Origin: an uncultured Opitutales bacterium
GTDB lineage: Bacteria > Verrucomicrobiota > Verrucomicrobiia > Opitutales > Intestinicryptomonadaceae
Assembly (NCBI GenBank): GCA_944389885.1
Contig: CALXNZ010000002.1
Location: 1 to 64,000 of the forward strand
Direction: 5' to 3'
DNA: 64,000 bases
The first letter of the stretch is position 1. Each line of letters begins with the position of its first letter. Of this stretch, positions 48,617 to 57,023 are shown in pieces. Position numbers and translations under genes: made by a program. The notes under the pieces are model-generated. The model ran no database searches, was not told the origin of the DNA, and worked only from the letters and a program-made list of their open reading frames with translations.

Positions 48617-49216
48617 ATGAGCGAAAGTTTCGACAGGCTCAAAAACATTCTAAAGAAGCTCCCCGGACTCGGATATAAAAGCGCGGAGCGCATAGCCCTA
48701 CACCTAACGCTTGAAAATAAATCCGACGCCCGCGAGCTTTTTGAGGCATTGTCCGCGGCGGCAGAGCGCATAACCGAATGCCCCGTATGTTTTGGGCTGT
48801 CCGAAGACGGGGAAGTCTGCGACACCTGTCGCGATTCTTCGCGGGATTCCTCTAAAATATGCATTGTGGAAAGCGCCAGCGATATTTCCTCCATAGAACG
48901 TTCGGGAGCCTGGCGCGGCAAGTATCTCGTGCTTGGCGGCAAGCTTTCGCCCCTTCATAAGGTGGGCCCCGAAAAGCTCAAATTGAAAGAGCTGTCAGAG
49001 CGCATAGCCTCCGGAGAAGTATCCGAAATACTGCTGGCCCTTTCAAACGATATTGAAGGCGAGGCCACATGCCACTACATAAGAGAACGAGCTTTGCCGA
49101 GAGACAAGGAGATTAAAATCACACGCATAGGATTCGGCCTTCCAAGCGGCAGCCAACTTGGATTTGCCGACTCCGTGACAATCAAGAGCGCCCTCGACTC
49201 CCGCAAGCCATTTTAA
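48617..49216 (+). CDS. recR: Recombination protein RecR
   Basis: 199 residues. Helix-hairpin-helix LKKLPGLGYKSAERIALHL at the front, a four-Cys zinc finger (CPVCFGLSEDGEVCDTC, about 55-71), then a Toprim domain (CIVESASDI ... LVLGGKLSPLHKVGPEKL) and the closing GFGLPSGSQLGFADSVTIKSAL. It works with RecF/RecO in gap repair. It lies directly after ybaB, with uppP following 3 bases later. Confidence 0.96.
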   Translation: MSESFDRLKNILKKLPGLGYKSAERIALHLTLENKSDARELFEALSAAAERITECPVCFGLSEDGEVCDTCRDSSRDSSKICIVESASDISSIERSGAWRGKYLVLGGKLSPLHKVGPEKLKLKELSERIASGEVSEILLALSNDIEGEATCHYIRERALPRDKEIKITRIGFGLPSGSQLGFADSVTIKSALDSRKPF

Positions 49217-49219
49217 GAT

Positions 49220-50176
49220 ATGAGAATAGCCGCCATAATCACAGTCTTCCTTTTTGCATGCGCGGGGGCTTTTGCAAAATCCGGCATCAGCTATGCCGAC
49301 GCCACGGCATTGGGACTTGTTGAAGGATTCACCGAATTTCTGCCAGTATCGTCCACCGGACATCTTCTCATAGCCAACGAGTTTCTCGAATTAAATTCGG
49401 AAGAACCTCTCTTAGACTCCAAATCTAAAGAAATCATCGACGATAGCGGAGCCAGCTTTACTTTAAGAAGAGCCGCAGAAGCCTATGCAATAGTAATACA
49501 GATAGGGGCGATATTGGCTGTTGCGCTCATTTATAAAGCGGAAATACTCCAGATATTGGCGGGAATACTCGGGCGCAATCCAAGCGGGCTTAAACTGGCC
49601 ATAAACATATTGGTGGCTTTTATGCCCGCCGCAATTCTCGGACTATTATTTGACAAACATATCGAAGAACATCTATTCGGGGTAAAACCGATAATTGTAG
49701 CGCTTGCGGCAGGAGCCTTCCTAATGTTCATAATGCAGAAAATCTACGACAAGCGTATAGCCTGCGACGGAAAATTCTCCACAATAAGCGCTATGACGCC
49801 CCGCCAGGCCCTCTTAATAGGCCTCCTGCAATGCGTGGCAATGTGGCCGGGTACAAGCAGGTCTATGATGACAATACTCGGCGGATACGCCGCCGGACTA
49901 AAACCCGCCGATGCTGCAAAGTTCAGCTTTTTACTCGGTCTGGTGACGCTGTCGGCGGCGTCATTTTACAAAGCCGCGCAAGACGGGCCCGCAACGCTCG
50001 AAAGCATATCGCCTATGCCTCTTTTAGTAGGCATAGCCGTAGCGTTCGTAAGCGCCGCGATTTCAGTAAAATGGCTTGTCGGATTTCTTACCAGGCACGG
50101 GCTTGCGCCTTTTGCATGGTATAGGCTGTTTCTGGCGGCGCTTCTTGCGGCAATGCTCTACTTTAACTTCATATAA
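49220..50176 (+). CDS. uppP: Undecaprenyl-diphosphatase
   Basis: 318 residues, multi-pass inner-membrane protein. It recycles the undecaprenyl carrier of peptidoglycan and other envelope polymers. LGLVEGFTEFLPVSSTGHLLIANEF (about 32-56) and the WPGTSRSMMTILGGYAAGL segment hold the catalytic and phosphate-binding residues of the BacA/UppP family. The N-terminal extension MRIAAIITVFLFACAGAFA looks like a signal peptide or extra helix, and the loop between the first two helices is longer than usual. The amidohydrolase gene follows two bases after the stop. Confidence 0.93.
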   Translation: MRIAAIITVFLFACAGAFAKSGISYADATALGLVEGFTEFLPVSSTGHLLIANEFLELNSEEPLLDSKSKEIIDDSGASFTLRRAAEAYAIVIQIGAILAVALIYKAEILQILAGILGRNPSGLKLAINILVAFMPAAILGLLFDKHIEEHLFGVKPIIVALAAGAFLMFIMQKIYDKRIACDGKFSTISAMTPRQALLIGLLQCVAMWPGTSRSMMTILGGYAAGLKPADAAKFSFLLGLVTLSAASFYKAAQDGPATLESISPMPLLVGIAVAFVSAAISVKWLVGFLTRHGLAPFAWYRLFLAALLAAMLYFNFI

Positions 50177-50178
50177 CA

Positions 50179-51051
50179 TTGAAAATAATAGACGCCCACA
50201 CACATTTTTTTCCCATAGAGGGAGATAAAACCGCATGGGCGAAATCCGCATGCGAGACATATTGGGGATTTATAAACGGCCCGCGCCCCGACGGCAAACT
50301 ATCATTGCAGGGCTTTCCCACGATAGACAAGTTTCTGCGCGACATGGACGCGGCAGGCATAGAGAGGGCTATAATTCAGGGGTGGTATTGGGAGCACAAT
50401 TCCACATGCAGAGAACAGAATCGCAAGATAGCCGATATAATACGAAAACACCCCGATAGACTTTCCGCGTTCGCGGCAGTAAATCCGTCCGACGGCAAAG
50501 GGTCCCGCGAAATTGTGGAATCGGCCCAAGACATGGGATTTTCAGGTTTCGGAGAATTGCACGAAGCCGTACAGAAATTCGACATAATGGACGATATCTT
50601 CGCGGAATTTGCCGAAGCCGCCGCGGCAATTAAATTTCCGATTTGCCTGCATATGACAAAGCCCGAGCCCCGCCAATATTTTGGGAAGGCTGACACCCAA
50701 AACGACAAGATAATTGCCGCAATTGCAAAATTTCCGCACAATACATTCATTCTGGCCCATTGGGCGGGAGGAGAAATATTCGGAGACGGCGGAAAAATTT
50801 TCAGGGAATCCGGCAATATTTTCTTCGATTCCGCAGCCACTCCGCTTTTGTACGATACCAGCGCATGGAAAAAGGCGTGCAATTTGTTTTGCAAAAACGT
50901 CGTTTTCGGTTCTGATTATCCGTTACGGCTCTATCCGCGAAAATTTAAAACCGAAGAACTGATTACAATAACCGATGAAGCCCTGCGCGAAGTTCCGAAA
51001 TGCTGCGCAGAGGCGTTCTTTTACGACAATATAAAAAAGCTAAAAATATGA
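50179..51051 (+). CDS. Amidohydrolase-2 family (TIM-barrel) protein
   Basis: 290 residues. It starts at a TTG (50179) since KIIDAHTHFFP is the family start; no ATG is suitable. Metal ligands are in DAHTHFF, FPICLHMTKPE, NTFILAHWAGGEIF and VVFGSDYPLRL, the HxH...H...H...D pattern of amidohydrolase-2 enzymes (decarboxylases and lactonases related to ACMSD). Substrate unknown. Its stop overlaps the start of the SGNH hydrolase (ATGA), so the pair is translated together. Confidence 0.8.
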   Translation: MKIIDAHTHFFPIEGDKTAWAKSACETYWGFINGPRPDGKLSLQGFPTIDKFLRDMDAAGIERAIIQGWYWEHNSTCREQNRKIADIIRKHPDRLSAFAAVNPSDGKGSREIVESAQDMGFSGFGELHEAVQKFDIMDDIFAEFAEAAAAIKFPICLHMTKPEPRQYFGKADTQNDKIIAAIAKFPHNTFILAHWAGGEIFGDGGKIFRESGNIFFDSAATPLLYDTSAWKKACNLFCKNVVFGSDYPLRLYPRKFKTEELITITDEALREVPKCCAEAFFYDNIKKLKI

Positions 51052-52592
51052 AGAAGATTACAAGTATCATAATTGCCGCAATGCTTTCGTTTCATTTATG
51101 CGCGGCCTTTGAATTCGTAAACGCCAAAGCTGATTGGAGCGGAAATGTAAAAGAAGGAAGTATGTTTGTGCTTGGGAGCGCAAATGGACAGGACGGGAGA
51201 ATAAGCGCATCGCTTAAGATTTCAAAATTTAACGGCCAAAAGCTTCCCTACTTGGGACTCATAGCCGTATTCCACCCATTAGATGAAAAGATATCCAAGA
51301 ACTGCCCTTCAATAACAGTGACTTACAAAGGTCGCATAATAGGGGCGATTACGTCGTGGAAAAAGCGCAGCGCCGGAAGCGTGGATATAACGCGTTTTTA
51401 CAATGCCGCCATAGAAAATGAAGAAGCAGTAATGAATTTCGAACTGTCTCTTGCAGGGGCTCCCGAAAACCAGACCCCCATAGCTGTGGAACTTATAGAA
51501 TTCAGGGGAGCCACGGAAGTGGCCTACGAACTCGACAAAATAATGCGCCCGATTTGGAAACCCGGAATGCTCACCGACGAGACTTTTTTCTTTATAAGCG
51601 GCGTAAATGGGACTCCGTCCCGGGCTAAAATGCTGTTTACTCCACAAAAAATTCTCTCTGCGAAGCGCTATTGTGAAGACGGGAAAGTCGAAGAATATAA
51701 ACTCGGCAAAGATTTTATAGTAAAAGACGGCGAAATCGAGATATGCGAAGGCAGCAAAATAGAAGTTTATCCCGAAGAATACATGTACACTTCCGATCCC
51801 CAAAAGGCCAAAGAACTTAAAATGACCATGAAATTCAATCCGATAAACGGCTGGGGACTTTTCCACGAGGGACAATGGTTCGGCTCTCGAGATATAAGAA
51901 TAACTTACACGCATGACGGTTCCAACTGGAACTACGAAAAATTTGGAACAAAGTTCGATAAAAATCTGCTCCCTAAAACACTAAAGAAGTTAAAAGCCAA
52001 AAAGCCCCTTAGGATTTGTGTTTACGGCGACAGCATAGCATCAGGGGCAAATTCGACAGCCAATGATTTTAGGAATCCATTCCAACCCACGTGGGCAAAT
52101 CTTATAGGAATGGCGCTTCGCGACTATTACGACTACGACGAAATAGACGTAATAAATCGCAGTCTTGGCGGCTCGGGCTCCCAATGGGGCCTCGAACACG
52201 CTGCCGATAACGCCGCGCCCGACAAGCCCGATCTTGTGATTCTGGCCTTCGGCATGAACGACCCCCTAAACGCCTTGGAACGCACTACCTACATTAAGAA
52301 ATTGATGGAGAAGTTCCGCGCGGAGAATCCCGACGCCGAATTCATAATTGTGACCCAAATGATGGCCAATGAAAAATGGATGGATCCGCAAAGACACGAT
52401 GCTTATATAGATTCAGACAAGAATTTGGAAACCCAAGGCATAGCCGTAGCCGACGTTCGCAGCATACACAAGTATCTTCTAAAGACAAAGGGATATACCG
52501 ATATGACCGGCAACAACGTAAACCACCCCAACGACTTCCTCATAAGAGTATACGCCCAAGTCATAGCCTCCAAACTAATGAAATTAGACTAA
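51048..52592 (+). CDS. Secreted SGNH-hydrolase esterase with N-terminal beta-domain
   Basis: 514 residues from the ATG at 51048, which starts the signal peptide KKITSIIIAAMLSFHLCAA. The N-terminal 300 residues have beta-rich and unassigned character. The C-terminal SGNH domain (about 320-514) shows RICVYGDSIASGANS (Ser block I), NRSLGGSGSQWGLEH (Gly), VILAFGMNDPLNAL (Asn) and GNNVNHPNDFLIRVYAQVI (Asp/His). It probably removes acyl groups from polysaccharide, but the substrate is unknown. Its stop overlaps the tmk start. Confidence 0.82.
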   Translation: MKKITSIIIAAMLSFHLCAAFEFVNAKADWSGNVKEGSMFVLGSANGQDGRISASLKISKFNGQKLPYLGLIAVFHPLDEKISKNCPSITVTYKGRIIGAITSWKKRSAGSVDITRFYNAAIENEEAVMNFELSLAGAPENQTPIAVELIEFRGATEVAYELDKIMRPIWKPGMLTDETFFFISGVNGTPSRAKMLFTPQKILSAKRYCEDGKVEEYKLGKDFIVKDGEIEICEGSKIEVYPEEYMYTSDPQKAKELKMTMKFNPINGWGLFHEGQWFGSRDIRITYTHDGSNWNYEKFGTKFDKNLLPKTLKKLKAKKPLRICVYGDSIASGANSTANDFRNPFQPTWANLIGMALRDYYDYDEIDVINRSLGGSGSQWGLEHAADNAAPDKPDLVILAFGMNDPLNALERTTYIKKLMEKFRAENPDAEFIIVTQMMANEKWMDPQRHDAYIDSDKNLETQGIAVADVRSIHKYLLKTKGYTDMTGNNVNHPNDFLIRVYAQVIASKLMKLD

Positions 52593-53227
52593 TGCCAAGA
52601 GGAATTTTCATTACCTTTGAAGGCGGGGAAGGTTGCGGCAAGAGCTCCCACATAAAGGCTCTCGCCAAATACTTCGACGACAAAAACATTCCCTATGTCC
52701 TTACCCGCGAACCCGGAGGCACGAGGCTCGGCGAAAAAATCAGGGAGCTTTTGCTGTCGCGGGAAGACGGCGCGGAAATGTCGGCGCGATCGGAGATTCT
52801 GCTCTTTGAGGCCGCCCGCGCCGAACATGTGGAACACCTCATAAAGCCCGCCCTAAACGACGGCAAAATTGTGATTTGCGACAGGTTTGCCGACTCTACA
52901 ACTGCATACCAGGGCGCCGCGAGAATGATAGACGCCCAATCGACAAGCCTCCTCAATTCCTTCGCCACGGGAGGATTGAAACCCGACCTTACCATAGTGC
53001 TCGACATTCCGGTGATTGAGGGTCTGGCCCGGGCAAAGAGTCGCGACCGCGGGGCTTCTGACAGAATGGGCTCCCAAAAATCGGAATTTTACGAAAAAGT
53101 GCGGCGCTCATTTTTGGAACTCGCAAAATTGGAACCTGAACGCTTTGCAATTGTCGATTCTTCGGGGGAAAAATCGGAGACTTTCGCAAAGATACTCTCC
53201 ATAATAAAAAACAAGTTCAATGTCTGA
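52592..53227 (+). CDS. tmk: Thymidylate kinase
   Basis: 211 residues from the ATG at 52592, overlapping the SGNH stop (TAATG). It phosphorylates dTMP to dTDP. ITFEGGEGCGKSSHIKAL is the P-loop, VLTREPGGTRLGEKIRELLL binds dTMP, and VICDRFADSTTAYQGAARM holds the DRF/Y motif. The stop lies inside the start of holB, an arrangement seen widely in bacteria. Confidence 0.95.
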   Translation: MPRGIFITFEGGEGCGKSSHIKALAKYFDDKNIPYVLTREPGGTRLGEKIRELLLSREDGAEMSARSEILLFEAARAEHVEHLIKPALNDGKIVICDRFADSTTAYQGAARMIDAQSTSLLNSFATGGLKPDLTIVLDIPVIEGLARAKSRDRGASDRMGSQKSEFYEKVRRSFLELAKLEPERFAIVDSSGEKSETFAKILSIIKNKFNV

Positions 53228-54152
53228 TCCTTCAAAGGCGATTCAAATTCTCACGTCCGCAAAGTCCGCCGGGAGATTGCACCATGCCATACTATTATAT
53301 GGCACTTCTCTTGTCGCGCTTGAGAATGTCGCCAAGAGCGCGTCGGAAATTTTGCTCGGAAAATATCCCGGACGCCACCCGGACCTCTTTGAATTGCGAC
53401 CAGAAGGCAAGGCCCGCCATATAAGGGTTGGGGCTGAATCGGACAAGGTTGGGGGAGACTGGCCGCCCAATACGATGAGGCGCATGATACGCGACCTCCG
53501 CCAAACGTCAAATATGGGCGGCGAAAAAGTGGCGATAATATACGAAGCCGACAGAATGAATAATGTCGCCGCAAACGCCTTTCTCAAAACTCTTGAAGAA
53601 CCGCCTTCGGGAACCACAATTTTCATTCTTTCCACACGCCCCAACGATCTCCTGGACACAATACGCAGCAGATGCATAGCCATGCGCGTAGATACGCCGC
53701 CCGAACGCATCGATGACGAAGAATGGAAGCTTTGGCTCGAAGACTTTAAAAAGTGGCAACAGGCGATAATGCGCGGCGGACACACGCGCTCCTCCGCAGG
53801 AAATGCCGCAATGCGCGCATACGGATTGTTGTCGCGCTTCGACGCTATACTTTCGCGTTTAACGGAAGGCAGCGCAAATCTTGACGAAATCTCAAAGGAA
53901 GAACTGGACGACGAAGTCGTGGAAGCCATAAACTCCGGCGAACGCAGGGCCATACGCAAGCGAATGTTGGGAGATATCGAGGAGATTTGCGTAGAGTGCG
54001 CGCCATCATGCGGAGCCATTCAAGCTTCAAAACTATCGAGATCCGTGCAGGAATTGGAGAAGTCGGCATCTCTAATGGAACTCAATATGGCCGACGTGCC
54101 GGCCCTCGAACAATTCATGTTGAATTCCCTAAGAATTTGGATGAGACAGTGA
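53220..54152 (+). CDS. holB: DNA polymerase III delta-prime subunit (clamp-loader ATPase-like)
   Basis: 310 residues. LHHAILLYGTSLVALENVAKSASEIL sits at the place of the P-loop but lacks the GxxxxGK[ST] pattern, so ATP binding is unlikely. EKVAIIYEADRMNNVAANAFLKTLEEPPSGTTIFIL is the delta-prime signature, followed by DTIRSRC. No Cys-rich zinc module is seen. It belongs to the clamp loader and is coupled to tmk by an eight-base overlap. Weak resemblance outside the core makes it a divergent HolB. Confidence 0.82.
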   Translation: MSDPSKAIQILTSAKSAGRLHHAILLYGTSLVALENVAKSASEILLGKYPGRHPDLFELRPEGKARHIRVGAESDKVGGDWPPNTMRRMIRDLRQTSNMGGEKVAIIYEADRMNNVAANAFLKTLEEPPSGTTIFILSTRPNDLLDTIRSRCIAMRVDTPPERIDDEEWKLWLEDFKKWQQAIMRGGHTRSSAGNAAMRAYGLLSRFDAILSRLTEGSANLDEISKEELDDEVVEAINSGERRAIRKRMLGDIEEICVECAPSCGAIQASKLSRSVQELEKSASLMELNMADVPALEQFMLNSLRIWMRQ

Positions 54153-55105
54153 CAAAAGAACCCATAATTTCTCTTTCCACAAGCTATCTGCAAGATAAGT
54201 TCAAGCATGACGGATATGCCATGCTCTGCAAGGCTGCCGAAATGGGATTTTCCTATGTGGAGCTTGGACATTCCACCACAGTCCAATCCCTTGAGGGAAT
54301 CCAACGCGCCCTGCAAGAGAATATAGTAAAAGTTTCATCGCTGCACAATTTTTGTCCGATACCTCCGTTTGCCAGCGGCGCATGTCCAAATCTATACTCT
54401 CCCTCCACAAGGTCATCGAGCGAATCCGAACAGTGGAGGAGGCATACAAAGACATCTCTTGAATTTGCCGAACAGTGCAATGCAAAAGTCTTGGTCTGCC
54501 ATATGGGGTCGCTCTCGTATTTTTTCAGAAAGCCGGACGCCGATCTATCGGAATATTTTGCGGACGAGAAAATCCCCGACTCTGAAGAGCTTGAATCAAA
54601 TCCGCGTTTTCGCTATACGCGCGACCAATTTCTAAAAAAGTCGCTAAAAAAGTCGGAAAAATCCTACGCCCGAATTAAAGGCAACATAGCCCAGTTATAC
54701 GATTTTCTCTCTAAAAAAAATATAAAAATAGGAGTAGAGAACAGGGATAACGCCCCCGAACTGCCCCTGGACTGGAATTTTGATAGCTTTATGAGCGGGC
54801 TCTCCGAATTTCCTCTCATAAAAGCGTGGCACGATATAGGGCACTCAAAAAAGAAAGAGCTCATGCGCCTCAACTCGCAACTTGAACTAATAGAGAGCAC
54901 CATAGATAAAATTGTGGGCTGGCACCTCCACGACTGTTCGAAATCCGGCAAGGACCACATCGCAATAGGCAAAGGCGATATAGATTTTACCGCATTATCA
55001 AAATTTTTTAATCCGCAGAAACATATTTTTGTTCTCGAGCTTAATCGCGCGGTTCGCACCCAAGACGCCATAGACTCGCTAAAGAGAGTACAAGACATGC
55101 TATGA
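54149..55105 (+). CDS. Xylose-isomerase-like TIM-barrel protein
   Basis: 318 residues from the GTG at 54149, overlapping the holB stop; the longer open frame back to 53987 lies inside holB. The sequence shows ISLSTSYLQDK, EMGFSYVELGHSTTVQ, VSSLHNFCPIPPFA, AKVLVCHMGS, KIGVENRDNAPELP, AWHDIGHSKK and GWHLHDCSKSGKDHIAIGKGDIDF. This Glu-Asp-His arrangement is that of the AP endonuclease 2/xylose isomerase superfamily. The substrate is unknown; DNA repair is not implied. The stop overlaps the ybeY start. Confidence 0.72.
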   Translation: MTKEPIISLSTSYLQDKFKHDGYAMLCKAAEMGFSYVELGHSTTVQSLEGIQRALQENIVKVSSLHNFCPIPPFASGACPNLYSPSTRSSSESEQWRRHTKTSLEFAEQCNAKVLVCHMGSLSYFFRKPDADLSEYFADEKIPDSEELESNPRFRYTRDQFLKKSLKKSEKSYARIKGNIAQLYDFLSKKNIKIGVENRDNAPELPLDWNFDSFMSGLSEFPLIKAWHDIGHSKKKELMRLNSQLELIESTIDKIVGWHLHDCSKSGKDHIAIGKGDIDFTALSKFFNPQKHIFVLELNRAVRTQDAIDSLKRVQDML

Positions 55106-55563
55106 GGAAAATATCCATTTGCAACCGCAGCAGAATAGTAAAAGCCGACCGCGCGGCTCTGAAGCGTTTTATCGGAAAACTCGACGGCGAACTTCCCGAA
55201 TCTCTGCGGGCTCCGCACGGAGAATTGTCGCTGGCAATTCTCGACGACGATGAAATCTCCAAAATACACGCCGACTTCATGGATAACCCCAATCCAACAG
55301 ACGTAATAACCTTTGAGGGAGACAAGGGCGGAGAGTTCGCCGGAGAGATTTGCGCAAGCGCCGAGACGGCGCTCCGCCAAAGCGCGGATTTTAAAACATC
55401 GCCAAGTTGGGAACTGACCCTGTACTTTGCCCACGGTTATCTGCATCTGGCGGGAATAGACGACATCTCCCCGGAAGACGCCATAAAAATGCGCGCGGCG
55501 GAATCGTCCGCCATGCAGATTCTATCGCGCAATTTTTCCAAGCCGATTTTCACCTTCAAATAA
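55102..55563 (+). CDS. ybeY: Endoribonuclease YbeY with one altered metal ligand
   Basis: 153 residues. The family core is present: SLAILDDDEISKIHADFM, NPTDVITFE and FAHGYLHLAGIDD. The zinc site normally reads HxxxHxxxxxH; here His111 and His115 remain but the third position is Asp121. YbeY processes rRNA ends and supports ribosome quality control. Whether the Asp still binds metal is unknown. It begins inside the stop of the TIM-barrel gene and is followed by DUF502 after eight bases. Confidence 0.85.
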   Translation: MRKISICNRSRIVKADRAALKRFIGKLDGELPESLRAPHGELSLAILDDDEISKIHADFMDNPNPTDVITFEGDKGGEFAGEICASAETALRQSADFKTSPSWELTLYFAHGYLHLAGIDDISPEDAIKMRAAESSAMQILSRNFSKPIFTFK

Positions 55564-55571
55564 AAATAACA

Positions 55572-56267
55572 ATGCTAAAGCGCATAGGCAATTTTCTACT
55601 CACGGGAACGCTGATAGCCCTTCCCCTTACGGTGACGGTATTTGTGGTCGTGGTGCTTATAAACAATATAGGCACCCCCGTAAGCAAAATATTTTTCGTG
55701 CCGGTATTTTCCCTATTCGACGCGAATTTTCCGGCGAGCGGATTCGGCAAAATGATGCTCGACGTCTGCGCCACACTGATAGTGCTTGTGATAATTACCG
55801 TACTCGGATTCCTCTCGCAGTTTTTTCTCGGGAAAATGCTCATACGCGTATTCGAGACGCTTATAAATAAAATTCCCGTTGCCGGGCTCATTTACAGAAC
55901 TGTAAAACAAATAGTCGACACTTTCTCAAAGCAACAAAAAGCCGTATTCCAAGAGGTCGTACTCCTTGAATTTCCAAAGCCCGGCCTCTATGCGGTAGGA
56001 TTTATGACAAGCACCGCAAAGGGCGAAATACAGGCCCGCACCGGAGAGGAAGTTGTAAATGTATTCGTCCCCACTACGCCCAATCCCACCAGCGGATTTC
56101 TTGTAATGGCTCCGGTAAATAAAATCGTAAAACTCGACATGAGCGTAGGCGACGCGATGAAACTCATTATATCCGGGGGCGCCGTAATCCCCGAATGGAA
56201 TAAAGACCCCAATACAATAGAAAAGCTCGGCGGCGCACCAAAAGAGCACCACAGCCAGACATGCTAA
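55572..56267 (+). CDS. DUF502-family membrane protein
   Basis: 231 residues from the ATG at 55572. Two hydrophobic helices lie at about 7-31 and 61-85. The segments INKIPVAGLIYRTVKQIVDTF, FQEVVLLEFPKPGLYAVGFMT and VFVPTTPNPTSGFLVM are conserved in the DUF502 family, whose function is unknown. It overlaps the next gene by seven bases. Confidence 0.88.
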   Translation: MLKRIGNFLLTGTLIALPLTVTVFVVVVLINNIGTPVSKIFFVPVFSLFDANFPASGFGKMMLDVCATLIVLVIITVLGFLSQFFLGKMLIRVFETLINKIPVAGLIYRTVKQIVDTFSKQQKAVFQEVVLLEFPKPGLYAVGFMTSTAKGEIQARTGEEVVNVFVPTTPNPTSGFLVMAPVNKIVKLDMSVGDAMKLIISGGAVIPEWNKDPNTIEKLGGAPKEHHSQTC

Positions 56268-56866
56268 AATATAGTGCAACCGGCAAATGTATCGTTCTCG
56301 ACCGCCAAACGCGCGGAGAAAAACATCTGCTCCTTGCATGCCTCTCGCAAAGCCTGGGCTTAATGTATATAATGAAGCGCTTGTCGAATTCTAAAACAAG
56401 CCCGCTCCCAGATTTATTCGACGATATCGACGGTTTTACATACATAAGCTCGGAGCAGTCGCCCAAATTCCTGCACGACTTTCAAATTATAAAGCGGCGT
56501 TTAAATCTAATAAAGAGATATGATGCTTTTCAAATCGCATCTGAAATAGCCGACAAAATAATCAAGAATGCCCGCAATATAGAAGACATACCTCGGCTCT
56601 ACTTTTATGCCCATAAAGCCATAGACGCCTTGGATTCACTTTTATCCCCACAAGCCGTACGCATAAAGTTCTTATACGCTCTTACAAAACAAGAGGGCTA
56701 TCCCGTAATAGAGGATTTTTATGAGAACTTATCAAAGCCTATGCAGCAACTTTTTGCATACATTGTAAAAACCCCAACAAAAGATATGCCTGAAATTGAT
56801 TCGCGGGCAGAAGCCATTGCTGATAAGTTTGTCGATTGGATAAAATTCAACACCGATATTATTTAG
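56261..56866 (+). CDS. RecO-like protein
   Basis: 201 residues. The N-terminal 60 look like the RecO OB-fold (ATGKCIVLDRQTRGEKHLLLACLS). The rest is helical and includes DIPRLYFYAHKAIDAL and KFLYALTKQEGYPVIEDFYENL, the pattern of the RecO C-terminal domain. No zinc-finger Cys are seen. It would mediate RecA loading with RecR, but the match is weak and I leave it without a symbol. Last gene of the plus-strand run. Confidence 0.6.
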   Translation: MLKYSATGKCIVLDRQTRGEKHLLLACLSQSLGLMYIMKRLSNSKTSPLPDLFDDIDGFTYISSEQSPKFLHDFQIIKRRLNLIKRYDAFQIASEIADKIIKNARNIEDIPRLYFYAHKAIDALDSLLSPQAVRIKFLYALTKQEGYPVIEDFYENLSKPMQQLFAYIVKTPTKDMPEIDSRAEAIADKFVDWIKFNTDII

Positions 56867-56910
56867 GCACATAAAATTCGCCGAAATACTAATTTGGCGC
56901 AGATAGAAAC

Positions 56911-56938
56911 AAAAAGAGGCCGCCATATGGCGGCCTCT
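56911..56938 (-). terminator. Terminator formed by a perfect palindrome
   Basis: A 24-base perfect palindrome (half-site AGAGGCCGCCAT) runs from 56915 to 56938. On the minus strand the stem is followed by TTTTGTTTC and would end the secreted-protein gene at 57024. The plus side has no T run close by. Confidence 0.8.
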
Positions 56939-57023
56939 AAACCCTTTTAAAGAATCGGAATCTTAACGGTTCTCAGCTTTAGATTCAGCCTTTTACAACT
57001 CGTTGGAAAAGGCTAAGAGTATA

